Assembly (NCBI GenBank): GCA_015179045.1
Contig: WHUZ01000239.1
Coordinates: 1-20,694, forward strand
Length of the DNA: 20,694 nucleotides
Source of the DNA: Kalaharituber pfeilii
Taxonomy: Eukaryota > Ascomycota > Pezizomycetes > Pezizales > Pezizaceae
Direction: 5' to 3'
Of the stretch, positions 1 through 8,310 are shown piece by piece. Positions within the stretch are counted from its first letter, which is position 1; every line of letters starts with the position of its first letter. Below the pieces are notes generated by a model that was given only the letters and a program-made list of their open reading frames with translations, had not been told where the DNA came from and made no database searches. Both the position numbers and the translations under genes were made by a program.

Positions 1-335
1 GAGTTAATCACGTTGGCCGTCATCTATTATTTGTTTGACTAGTCATGTATGATGAACGCAGTCTATATAAGCGCGGGCAATAGCATAGCTAGAAGAATCA
101 AGACCCTAGCGGTGTTCTCAGTTCCTCTATAACTCTAAATCCCATCGATTTATTCCTACGCCCGTGAATCGCTTCGTTCCACTTCGCGGCCCACTGCTAT
201 TATCTTACCTGCGTCCGCTATGCCTTAAGCCTTCGTACTTATTACCAGACCGCTACCGCTACCGCGACCGCTTCCCCTTAGCCTTCACATCGGTCGGAGT
301 CGCTTAGTTGAACAAAGCCCCTCACGCCCGTAACA
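1..335 (+). repeat. 5' LTR of element A, right-hand 335 bp
   Basis: This stretch matches 6227-6561 base for base as far as I can read, so it is the right part of the 5' LTR. It ends in CCCGTAACA, the inverted match to the TGTTACGG that starts the 3' LTR. It contains the core promoter (TATATAA at 64-70), the presumed R region and U5. The U5 part has a short CCGCTA-type repeat around 249-265. Confidence 0.95.
64..70 (+). promoter_or_regulatory. TATA box of the element A LTR promoter
   Basis: TATATAA lies in the LTR, followed by GCGCGGGC. The same block (TATATAAGCGC, then a shared AGAAGAATCAAGAC) is kept in the otherwise diverged LTR of element B (minus strand, 15595-15601 and 10515-10521). This supports a conserved core promoter driving the genomic RNA. 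The second copy in the 3' LTR of A is at 6290-6296. The transcription start is not visible; see the self-priming entry for an inferred start near 107. Confidence 0.7.
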
Positions 336-337
336 TT

Positions 338-345
338 ACACCGCT
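338..345 (+). other. Putative self-priming primer binding site of element A
   Basis: Reverse transcription of tRNA-primed elements needs a site starting TGG just after the 5' LTR. Here the LTR is followed by TTACACCGCTCTTC, with no TGG. ACACCGCT (338-345) is the exact reverse complement of AGCGGTGT at 108-115, about 44 bp after the TATA box, where the transcript may start. Tf1/sushi-type chromoviruses prime from the folded-back 5' end of their own RNA. Element B has the same pair. This is inference: the match is only 8 nt, and a half-tRNA primer is an alternative. Confidence 0.5.
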
Positions 346-363
346 CTTCAAAACCCCGCCGCA

Positions 364-1181
364 ATGTCCGGACGAGCTGGCCCCTCCGATTTATCCATCT
401 ATGGTCAATGGACCGAATATACCTCCCGATCAGAACAACCTGGACCGCAAATTCGCGGGACTCTTCCCCTTCCCTAACGCATGAAGAAGATGATGGAGAA
501 TCTGATGACCACTACAGCGAAGTCGCCTTGAGCACGACGTCTAACCCTACTAATATTTCGCAGCATGCAGATAAAGGAAAAAAGCGACAAACACGCCAGC
601 AGGAAACCAGAAGGGTGTCAAAAATTTACGCACCTATATCCAAGCCTATCCGAACTGCCTCTCCGTTACGGAAATATTTCAGCGCCGAACCCTCCAGCCC
701 AATCCAGTTTGTGGCCGAAGATACGACCCTCCGGAGAGACGTTGAACAACTGGCAGCCTCTATGGGGCATGCTGTATACGAGACCACGACCCAAGCGAGG
801 ACAGAGGCAGAGCGCGCCTCCACGGATGTAGCTAACCTCCGAACACAGCAGGGACAGTTTAACCAAGACATAAAAGACTATATCGATAGGGCGTATAGCC
901 AACTAGGAGCGAAACTCATTGAAGCCCTGGAAAAGGTGGACACTTTGACAGATGCATTCAAAGGTAACGTAGATACCCCTCTCGCCGAGAGTCACCGAGC
1001 TCTCCAAGGAATGATGCAAGATTTCGTGAGCAATTTGAATACCATGAAGGGACAAATGTTGCAGCAACAGCAGAAACTTTCGTCGTCCTCCGTCGCCTGC
1101 TCTCTCCTCCTCCTCCTCCTCCTTCGGCACCTCCAGCCGCTCACCTCGTCCAGCACCTCCCCCATTACCAGGAGCCCCTAG
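364..1181 (+). CDS. gag: Element A gag, N-terminal part (coiled-coil region), frame-broken
   Basis: This is the amino-terminal part of the structural polyprotein that packages element RNA in the cytoplasm. The best start is ATG 364, which opens MSGRAGPSDLSIYGQWTEY and stops at TAA 475-477. The bulk lies in another frame that is open from 336 (first ATG 408) to TAG 1179-1181. A shift is therefore needed in the pyrimidine-rich run around 455-475. The 408-frame protein is acidic near its start (EEDDGESDD) and then has a long helical, Gln/Ala-rich stretch (about 750-1080) that looks like a coiled coil. Element B keeps recognisable matches (DVANLR and GNVxTPL). After about 1080 homology moves to the frame of the next entry. 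The two breaks could be real or base-calling errors in low-complexity DNA. Confidence 0.75.
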
Positions 1182-2184
1182 GCCCTCAGGCGGTGGTGCA
1201 CCTCCACCATTTCACCCGCTCCCGTACCGTCAAGTTCGCTTCCCAACGCCACCTCCTCCTCCTCCGCCTGCAAGGTCGCAACACTCAGAACCGCGGGGAG
1301 ACAGCCCAACGCCTAAGATTCCGGCCCCGAAAGCTTATGATGGGAATCCATCTGACCTGGACAATTTTTTGTACCTCATGGACGAATGGGTCTCTGCAAC
1401 AGGACCATCGAAGGATCGAGGAAAGCTCTCCATGCTGACCTCTAGACTCACTGGACCCGCGCTCACCTTATTCCGTCATGAGCGGCCACCAACATACGAA
1501 ACAGGAAAGACCATGTTGATAACCAAGTTCAGGGACTCCGCTGCGATCAGAGAAGCCGCCCACAAGATCCAAACAACCAAGCAGAAGGGGCGCATGCAGG
1601 ACTTCCTGATCGAAATAGATGAGTACCAACATACAGCACAAATCCCAGATCCGGTGCTCATTTCGTATGTTGCTCCTAATATCCGAGAGGAAGTACGCAA
1701 CCTCCTTGCCGGTCACCCCTCGGTACATAAAGACTGGGAGCAGTGGAAAATAATGGCCACCTCAATCGCTGACACGCTGGGTCCCTCCGGTACCAAGCGA
1801 TCAGCTCCCTCCTATACTAAGAACCCTCCTACCATCACCTCCGCCCCCGCTAAGAATGACACAGCCTCCTCGACCCCACAAAATAAAAAGAACCAGATCT
1901 CGGAGGCATTGATTGCTGAAAGAAGGAAGAACCACCGTTGTCTTAAGTGTGGAGGATCAAGTCATAAGATTGCCCATTGCAATTCCAGGAGATGGTGGAC
2001 CCGGAGGGAATGGGAGAAGGAAGAGAGCAAAGAAACGAAGCCTAAGAAAGAGGACAAAGGAAGTGTCAACTCTCTCGAATCCCGCATAACAAAGAGAAGA
2101 AGGACAGACCACGGCCACCTCAAAATTCAGGCCATCGAAGAATCCGAAAGAATCACTGAACTGTCCGACTCGGGAAACGAGTAG
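1030..2184 (+). CDS. gag: Element A gag, proline-rich linker, capsid and CCHC zinc knuckle
   Basis: This frame is open from 1030 to TAG 2182-2184, and the first ATG is at 1369. The useful part begins near 1081 with a Pro/Ser-rich linker (poly-proline near 1250-1270). A retrotransposon capsid domain follows (about 1325-1770; motif YDGNPSDLDNFL, then TSRLTGPALTLF). The nucleocapsid knuckle CLKCGGSSHKIAHC sits near 1939-1980 and fits C-x2-C-x4-H-x4-C, which binds the genomic RNA. The tail is very basic (about 1980-2110). It joins the upstream coiled-coil part through a +1-type frame change between 1030 and 1181. Its last codons overlap pol by 25 nt and carry the slippery site. The capsid assignment rests on motif pattern, position and the knuckle. 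Confidence 0.85.
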
Positions 2185-5100
2185 AGGACCCTACGCAGCC
2201 TGGTAGGACTCCACGCCATAGCGATCTTCTTAGTTGCGACATACAGTTCAAGACTGGGAGGACCGTCAGGGCTATTGTGGACTGTGCAGCCTCCGCTCCG
2301 ATTGTTTCTCTGGCTTTAGGAAAAGAACTGGGACTGCGACCTCGAGTAAGGCCAGTCAAGATTAAGCAAGGTGATGGCTCTCTTCTCTCTGGTGGATCTT
2401 TCGTTGTTAATACTTCGTTTTCGTTTTCTGGCGTTCCGGTTCCTAAATCTCTTTGTTCTGCTTTGGATTATGTGCACTCTCTTGATACAAGTGGAAAAAA
2501 TGCTCCGGTTGATTTTATCTCTTCTTCTGATTTACGGCGTTCCGGACATGGAAGTGCAAATGCTCTTGTTTTTGATTTTGATGCAGAAGTAATGGATATC
2601 GGGGACAGGGAATGTATCATTGGATTATCTTGGTTGAAGGAAAACGGGTTTTCTGTTGATTGCGGTAATGGCGTTTTACATCATGCTATGTTTGAAGTCC
2701 CGTGCACTCGCGTTGAGTTGCCTTCTGTTTCTGTTCTGTCAGTCTCCGATGAATTTGTTTTGGAAGAAGGAGACATGTTGTTGTTGTTGGACGCACGCGA
2801 GCACTACTCGCGCTATTCAGATGTTTTCTCGGAAGAACAGGCACGCCGATTACCCCCGCACCGAAGTTGGGATCACGAAATCCCTTTTGAAAACCCGAAC
2901 GCTAAAGCACCCCATGGTCCTATCTACAAGACCACATGGGAAGAAGACGAGGCACTACAAAGGTACATCGATGAACACTTGCCGACAGGTAAGATCAGAA
3001 GGTCAAGGTCCAAGGCGGCTTCACCAATCCTCTTTGTGCGGAAAAAAGACGGGTCACTCCGACTCTGCGTCGACTATCGGGCATTAAACAAACTCACAAT
3101 CCCCAACAAATATCCTCTGCCCTTGATGTCGGAGTTACTTAAGAAGACCCAAGGCGGTAAATGGTTCACCAAACTGGACCTCAAGAATGGCTACAACCTC
3201 ATCAGAATCAAGTCAGGCGACGAATGGAAAACGGCCTTCAAGACTGCAAAAGGCCTCTTCGAGTATACCGTCATGCCCTTTGGACTCATCAACGCACCCG
3301 CATCCTTCCAGGAAATGATGGATGAGATCCTTCAAGGCATCGATGGAGTCGTTTGGTACCTGGATGACATCTTGATCTATGGAGGCATAACAGAGAAGGA
3401 CCACCAAAGGATAGTAGAAAAAGTGCTCGCTAAGCTAAGCGAACATGGGCTAGCGGTCAATTTGGCCAAATGCGAGTTCCATGTGCACGAAACTATATTC
3501 CTAGGACACTTAATTAATGGCACCGAGATCAAGATGGACCCTGCCAAACTGAGTACCATTCGTGACTGGCCCCAACCTACAAAGAAGAAGGAGGTCCAAG
3601 CATTCTTGGGGTTTGCCAATTATTACCGCCGATTCATCATCAACTATTCCGCTACGACCCGCCCTTTAACGATCTTGACCGGAAACTTACCCTTCACGTG
3701 GGGAGCAGAGCAGCAATCTGCATTTTCGGAACTTAAAGAAAAGTTCATGACAGCTCCCATCCTACGCCAGTTCAATCGATCCCTACCTACCATCGTGGAA
3801 ACCGACTGCTCGGATCAGGCTCTCGCCGGTATCCTGAGTCAGTATCATGTCAAGGACGATGTCACCACACTCCACCCTTGTGATTTTCACTCCCGCATCC
3901 TAAACCCCGCTGAGCGCAACTACCCCATCCATGATAAGGAACTATTAGCCATCTTCGAATGCCTTCACAAAAAATGGAGGATAGAGTTACTTGGGCTTAA
4001 GTTCACCGTCTATACTGATCACCATGCATTAAAGTACTTCACTACCAAACAACGTCTTAATAGCCGTCAAGCCAACTGGAGTCAAAAACTCTCCGAATTC
4101 GACTATATTATCAAATACATCCCCGGAAGGCTTAACGGCAAAGCAGACGCCCTCTCCCGACGAACCGGTGATGCCACCTCCGGCAGCATCGAACAGTTAT
4201 TCAAAGACGGGCAACTGCTGGTAGATGAAGAAGCAGGTGAAGCAGAAGACATATGGGTAGACATACCGGGTACCAACTGTGATGACTGGGAAAGAAATGG
4301 TGACGGACTCCTTGTGGTACCAGAGCAGTACCGACTGGAAGTGTTACGACAATGCCACGACTCTAACGTGGCTGGACATTGGGGGGTGCACAGAACCCAG
4401 GAACTTCTCTCAAGGAACTTCTACTGGGATGGGTGGAAGGATCAAGTAGCTGATTATGTCGCCGGCTGTGCAGCCTGCCTTAAGGCCAAAGCTGACCGAC
4501 ATCCGAGGCGAACCAAACTGATGCCCATGCCAACTGGAAGCAAACCTTGGGAAGAGATCGCAATGGACTTCGTTGGAGAGTTACCAGAATCCGAGGGCTA
4601 CAATGCAATCTTGGTTGTCACTGACCGGTTCACCAAAATGCAACGGTACATACCGGCAAAGAACACATGGACAACCCGAGACGTCGCCAACGCTTTCATC
4701 AACGACGTCTTCAGACAATTCGGTCTACCCCTTCACATCACCTCAGACCGTGGACCGCAATTCGTCTCAGCCCTCTGGAAGGAGATCACCTCAAAGCTTG
4801 ACATAGGTCTCCGACTCTCCACTGCTCACCACCCCCAAACAGATGGACTCTCTGAGCGCGCCATTCAAACGCTCAAGCAGTACTTGCGTATCTACTGTCA
4901 TGACCGACAAAACCGATGGGCTACTTGGCTACCTCTAGCCGAGTTTGCATATAATTCTACTACGACATCCACTCATGGATATAGCCCATTTCGATCGCTA
5001 TACGGATTCGATCCCAAAGTTATACACCTCTCGGATGACCACACCTACGCTTCACCAGCCGCCGAAGACTGGCTCGACAGGATGACCACAGTACACAACC

Positions 5101-5603
5101 ACATCGCAGACACTCTCAAGAAAATCAATGACCGACGCTCCAACCTATTCCTCGATAAAGCACGAAAGTTCCAGGTTGGAGACAAAGTTCTTATTGATCG
5201 GAGGAATCTTCGGATTACTTCGGGCAATAACCGGACTTTGACCAATAAATACATCGGTCCTTACCCAGTGTCAAGAGTGATCAACGATAGTGCTTATGAA
5301 GTTACATTGCCGCAAGGTATGCGACTTCATAAAGTCATCCACGTCTCCCTCCTGAAGCCCTTCCGAGAAAGACTTGAACCCCAAGAGATGGAAGTCGATG
5401 ACGACGACGAATTCTTCTATGAAATAGACCATGTCGTCGACTCCAAACGCATCAATAGGGTAGTAAAGTATCGAATCCGTTGGCAAGGTTATGGCGAAGA
5501 CGATGATACATGGGAACCGATAGGGAATCTACAACGATCCCTTGAATCCGTCAGAGAGTTCCATACACAGCATCCAAGGAAGCCTCGAGACCCTACGGTC
5601 TAA
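2160..5603 (+). CDS. pol: Element A pol: protease, reverse transcriptase, RNase H, integrase, chromodomain (intact)
   Basis: This is one open frame of about 1147 codons, read by -1 frameshift from gag. The protease (about 2235-2660) has an unusual active-site region (VDCAASAP in place of D-S/T-G) but a normal IIGLSWL block near 2617. RT: KLDLKNGY (3170), FGLINAPASFQ (3279) and the catalytic YLDD (3357-3368). RNase H: Asp 3804, Glu 3939, Asp 4017 (YTDHH) and Asp 4146 (KADALSRR). Integrase: HHCC zinc finger (His 4356 and 4377, Cys 4467 and 4476), then Asp 4623, Asp 4746 and Glu 4854, an exact D,D35E spacing, then a GPY module (IGPYPV, 5253). Chromodomain about 5412-5580 with cage aromatics Tyr 5418, Trp 5481 and Tyr 5490. 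All main catalytic residues except the protease motif are standard, so RT and integrase look functional. The enzyme copies the RNA and inserts the cDNA, and the chromodomain may steer it to methylated histone H3. Confidence 0.95.
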   Translation, partial: TVRLGKRVEDPTQPGRTPRHSDLLSCDIQFKTGRTVRAIVDCAASAPIVSLALGKELGLRPRVRPVKIKQGDGSLLSGGSFVVNTSFSFSGVPVPKSLCSALDYVHSLDTSGKNAPVDFISSSDLRRSGHGSANALVFDFDAEVMDIGDRECIIGLSWLKENGFSVDCGNGVLHHAMFEVPCTRVELPSVSVLSVSDEFVLEEGDMLLLLDAREHYSRYSDVFSEEQARRLPPHRSWDHEIPFENPNAKAPHGPIYKTTWEEDEALQRYIDEHLPTGKIRRSRSKAASPILFVRKKDGSLRLCVDYRALNKLTIPNKYPLPLMSELLKKTQGGKWFTKLDLKNGYNLIRIKSGDEWKTAFKTAKGLFEYTVMPFGLINAPASFQEMMDEILQGIDGVVWYLDDILIYGGITEKDHQRIVEKVLAKLSEHGLAVNLAKCEFHVHETIFLGHLINGTEIKMDPAKLSTIRDWPQPTKKKEVQAFLGFANYYRRFIINYSATTRPLTILTGNLPFTWGAEQQSAFSELKEKFMTAPILRQFNRSLPTIVETDCSDQALAGILSQYHVKDDVTTLHPCDFHSRILNPAERNYPIHDKELLAIFECLHKKWRIELLGLKFTVYTDHHALKYFTTKQRLNSRQANWSQKLSEFDYIIKYIPGRLNGKADALSRRTGDATSGSIEQLFKDGQLLVDEEAGEAEDIWVDIPGTNCDDWERNGDGLLVVPEQYRLEVLRQCHDSNVAGHWGVHRTQELLSRNFYWDGWKDQVADYVAGCAACLKAKADRHPRRTKLMPMPTGSKPWEEIAMDFVGELPESEGYNAILVVTDRFTKMQRYIPAKNTWTTRDVANAFINDVFRQFGLPLHITSDRGPQFVSALWKEITSKLDIGLRLSTAHHPQTDGLSERAIQTLKQYLRIYCHDRQNRWATWLPLAEFAYNSTTTSTHGYSPFRSLYGFDPKVIHLSDDHTYASPAAEDWLDRMTTVHNHIADTLKKINDRRSNLFLDKARKFQVGDKVLIDRRNLRITSGNNRTLTNKYIGPYPVSRVINDSAYEVTLPQGMRLHKVIHVSLLKPFRERLEPQEMEVDDDDEFFYEIDHVVDSKRINRVVKYRIRWQGYGEDDDTWEPIGNLQRSLESVREFHTQHPRKPRDPTV
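2172..2211 (+). promoter_or_regulatory. -1 ribosomal frameshift signal between gag and pol of element A
   Basis: GGGAAAC (2172-2178) is read in the gag frame as G GGA AAC, the canonical X XXY YYZ slippery pattern. Slipping back one base enters the pol frame, which opens at 2160 after TGA 2157-2159. The gag stop TAG lies at 2182-2184. A possible stem-loop starts 5 nt after the heptamer: GAG 2184-2186 pairs with CTC 2209-2211, and CCTAC 2190-2194 with GTAGG 2203-2207, closing an 8-nt loop. Heptamer, overlap and spacing fit programmed frameshifting, which would set the Gag to Gag-Pol ratio. No in-frame ATG near the pol start offers a simple alternative. The fold is read by eye. Confidence 0.7.
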
Positions 5604-5901
5604 TAAGGCATCGATGGCTACGGCCAGGCTACTTGGATTTCAGAGTATAGTGAGTACCTTTTCCTTACGAAGAGATTTTCTCCCACTGGGTTTTACTCTT
5701 CGGGAAGGTTTTTAACGGCTCACTAATGGCGAGTGCCAAAAGACACGCCAGTCTCACCGTCGGCCACGAGCAATAAAGTTCGGCTCGTGAAGTTGCCTCG
5801 CGTATAAGGTACGCCGATAGTTATATTAGCCATCAAGTTGAATACTCACAATCCCAATTAGTTTCGGTTTTCTTTTTGGTGATTGTCAGTCGGGACGACT
5901 G
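5604..5901 (+). other. 3' untranslated region of element A
   Basis: This is non-coding DNA between the pol stop and the polypurine tract. The minus strand of 10979-11290 in element B is related, sharing a block around GGTGAGACTGG and the terminal part before the polypurine tract. I see no ORF or domain in it. Confidence 0.8.
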
Positions 5902-5919
5902 CCCTAGAACGGGGGGTAA
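5902..5919 (+). other. Polypurine tract of element A
   Basis: CCCTAGAACGGGGGGTAA directly precedes the 3' LTR start TGTTACGG. Such a tract resists RNase H and primes plus-strand DNA synthesis. Element B has CCCTAAACGGGGGGGTAA at the same place (minus strand), which supports the call. Confidence 0.85.
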
Positions 5920-6561
5920 TGTTACGGCTAAGGTGAAGACTTACCCGCCTCGGGGCAAACACTACCTTGTAATCGGCATAAGACCAACGCTGACTGACCG
6001 GACTGATCACCCGTTAGGCCTGGCTGTCGATTCTCGCATCGTTTTCGTATAGGGTAGTGCTACGGAAGGGCGTGTCACTATTTATGGTTCGGAATCCTGC
6101 TTGACGCATGCACTCTGCTTATGAAGCTTTACTAATATACGCACATGCATTAGTACATACTGCTATATTTGTCTGGTACTATTTTTGCATGTTTTCGATT
6201 ACGTCTTCTTATTATTGCTTGCATAAGAGTTAATCACGTTGGCCGTCATCTATTATTTGTTTGACTAGTCATGTATGATGAACGCAGTCTATATAAGCGC
6301 GGGCAATAGCATAGCTAGAAGAATCAAGACCCTAGCGGTGTTCTCAGTTCCTCTATAACTCTAAATCCCATCGATTTATTCCTACGCCCGTGAATCGCTT
6401 CGTTCCACTTCGCGGCCCACTGCTATTATCTTACCTGCGTCCGCTATGCCTTAAGCCTTCGTACTTATTACCAGACCGCTACCGCTACCGCGACCGCTTC
6501 CCCTTAGCCTTCACATCGGTCGGAGTCGCTTAGTTGAACAAAGCCCCTCACGCCCGTAACA
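5920..6561 (+). repeat. 3' LTR of element A, complete, 642 bp
   Basis: It begins TGTTACGG and ends CCCGTAACA; the terminal 6-bp inverted repeat TGTTAC/GTAACA is typical of the family. The right 335 bp equal window positions 1-335. The TATA box is at 6290-6296. The U3 half shares blocks with the LTR of element B (GACCGGACTGATCACCCGTT, CACATGCATTAGTACAT), so the two families are relatives. Flanking DNA resumes at 6562 with ACATG. Confidence 0.97.
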
Positions 6562-6784
6562 ACATGGTCAATATGCTCAATATGCCTACATGTATAATAT
6601 GTTCTACAATTCCATATCTCATGTGTGAGCTCAAGATGCTCCATCAACTCGATTAGGCAATATTGTAGTATGTCTGAACTGCCTTGGTTAGTACATTACG
6701 GAATTGGGATCAAGTTTACAGTGTTGAAAAGGGGTAGAGTCTGCTACGTACCAGCTGGATTTCAGGTTGCTTAGGCTCTCTATT
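6562..6784. other. Flank of element A, no gene seen
   Basis: AT-rich sequence with no meaningful ORF on either strand. The start has loose short repetition (TCAATATGC twice within 6568-6585), similar in flavour to the tandem repeats further on. Nothing else is recognisable. Confidence 0.6.
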
Positions 6785-7010
6785 GGGTTACTGAATTGAG
6801 TACTAGTGAGGTCGCTTGGGCCCTATTGTGTCTCATATAGGTTGCTAAATTCGGTACTGATCAGGTCATTCAGACTATTTCAGCTTAAGCTTCCAAGCAG
6901 GTCCCTTGAGTTACTGAATTAAGTGCTAGTAAGGTCACTTGGGCCCCTGTTAGGTCTTGAATAGGTTGCTAAATTCGGTACTAATGAGGTCGCTCAGGCC
7001 ATTTCAGCTG
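6785..7010. repeat. Degenerate tandem repeat, period about 123 bp, two copies
   Basis: GTTACTGAATTgAGTaCTAG at 6787 recurs at 6910, and GGTTGCTAAATTCGGTACT at 6840 recurs at 6964. The offsets are 123-124 bp. Each unit itself has two related halves of roughly 54-70 bp, each starting GGTT(A/G)CT(G/A)AATT and containing AGGTC. No coding potential is seen. Confidence 0.8.
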
Positions 7011-7165
7011 CCCGCCGTAATCCCATGGGCCGGCTAGGATAGCTCCTAAGAGCAACTAGAATACCACAATGGGATAATAAAACCAGACTAGGCATAGTAC
7101 GAGTTACTAATCAATCTAGTTCTAGCTAGTATGTTGATACTGTGAGAATTGCCTCTACTTGCATG

Positions 7166-7230
7166 TTGAATTCAGGAGTCAATTCAAGGGTCAATTCAAG
7201 AGTCAATTCAGGAATCCATTCAGGAGTCAA
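7166..7230. repeat. 12-bp minisatellite, about 5 units
   Basis: The unit is close to GTCAATTCAGGA, at 7178, 7190, 7202, 7214 (variant ATCCATTCAGGA) and 7226, with a partial unit before 7178. Because 12 is divisible by 3 it creates short repetitive ORFs (NSGVNSRVNS-like) that are not credible proteins. Confidence 0.85.
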
Positions 7231-7257
7231 TTTTTATGGAAAGTACTTCTTTGTTTT

Positions 7258-7357
7258 TCTTCATACTTCATTATCCTTCTTCATACTTTTTCATCCTTCT
7301 TCATACTTTATTATCCTTCTTCGTGCTTCTTCGTGCTTCTTCGTGCTTCACACAACC
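7258..7357. repeat. 20-bp pyrimidine-rich minisatellite with 10-bp substructure
   Basis: Five consecutive 20-bp units begin TCTTC. The first three are TCTTCATACTT plus a variable ATTATCCT end. The last two have turned into CTTCTTCGTG 10-bp repeats (about 7317-7346). One strand is almost entirely pyrimidine. It lies 30 bp after the 12-bp array. No gene is seen. Confidence 0.85.
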
Positions 7358-7439
7358 TACTCACATATTGTACAACTTACTCATACATATTAACAGGTCT
7401 CACTCGACAGCACAAAATGCTACATAATAAGCTCTATTA

Positions 7440-8310
7440 ATAGGTATGGCAGGCTCCTTTCAACGTCATGAGATATGTGAACGTAAGCTTAACTTCATAG
7501 GTACCCCAGGGCCTAGTGTGAGATGTAGCAACATGAGCTGAATTTACAGGTATGAGAGGTCCGGTTCAGAGTCACAAGATTTGTGAGCAGGAGCTCAAAC
7601 TGACATTAACATATACTGCAGGGCCCTTTCAATAGCATGAGAATGGCAGGAAGAGTTCAATTTCACAGATATGGTAGGCCTTTGTCTACGGCATGATATA
7701 TGGTAGCATGAGATTAACACGAGACCATAGGGCCCTTCCGCTAGCACAAGATATTGCAAAATCAGCTCAATTTACAAGTATGGTAGGTCCCTGTCAACAT
7801 CGAGATATATAAACATGAGATGAATCTAACACGTACTATAGAGTCAAATCGACAATATGAGAATGGCAGAATGAGATCAATGTCATAGGTATGGCAGGTC
7901 CCTTTCAATGTCGCGAGATATATAGGTATAGCAATGAGAGCTCAGTATACAGATATAGTGGGTCCCTTTCAATATCGCAAGATATATAAATATGAACTGA
8001 ATCTGACATATATCGTAGAGCTCTTTGGACGACATGAGAATGGCATGATTAGTACAATTTCATATATGTGGTGGGTCCCTTTCAATGTTATGGGATGTGT
8101 AGATGTGAGCTGAATCTGACACGTACCATAGAGCCCAATTGACAACACCACAATAGCAGAATGAGGTCAATTTTACAGGTATATTGGGTCTCTTTTAATG
8201 TTACAAGATGAGCTTAATCTGTCAGCTACTAGTACTATGAGGCCCTTACAATGGTACAAGAATGGGCGAATAAGTTCAACTTAGCAGGTATGGCAGCCCT
8301 TCCTCTGCAG
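7440..8310. repeat. Degenerate satellite-like array, about 111-bp dimeric unit, about 8 copies
   Basis: A block close to GGTATGGCAGGTCCCTTTCA recurs, with its GGTCC core near 7452, 7558, 7676, 7790, 7897, 7961, 8072, 8182 and 8294. Most spacings are 106-118 bp and one is 64 bp. Each long unit contains a second, weaker half (near CGTACCATAGAGCCC, then CATGAGAATGGCAGAATGAG), so the array looks like a dimer of about 56 bp; the 64-bp spacing would be a single half unit. Copies are diverged and AT-rich, and the array is not coding. No similarity to the retroelements was noticed. Confidence 0.8.

Larger units (their letters stand above)
1..6561 (+). mobile_element. Element A: Ty3/Gypsy chromovirus, recent insertion, 5' end cut by the window edge
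   Basis: The order is partial 5' LTR (1-335), primer binding site, gag, pol with PR-RT-RNaseH-INT-chromodomain, polypurine tract (5902-5919) and a complete 3' LTR (5920-6561). INT after RT places it in Ty3/Gypsy, and the C-terminal chromodomain makes it a chromovirus. By eye the 335 bp shared by the two LTRs are identical, so it inserted recently. The 5 bp after the 3' LTR (ACATG) should be the target duplication, but the matching copy lies outside the window. Pol is uninterrupted; gag needs two frame changes. The left 307 bp of the 5' LTR are missing only because the window starts there. Confidence 0.95.

Noticed and set aside
364..1369. Introns as explanation of the gag frame changes
   Set aside because: Coding similarity runs almost up to each break with no clear GT..AG segment to remove; small indels or read errors fit better.
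3213..3619. Minus-strand ORFs opposite element A pol
   Set aside because: They are shadows of the pol frame and have no motifs of their own.
7142..7440. Three overlapping ORFs rich in Phe/Ser/Leu
   Set aside because: They are translations of the 12-bp and 20-bp minisatellites in different frames.
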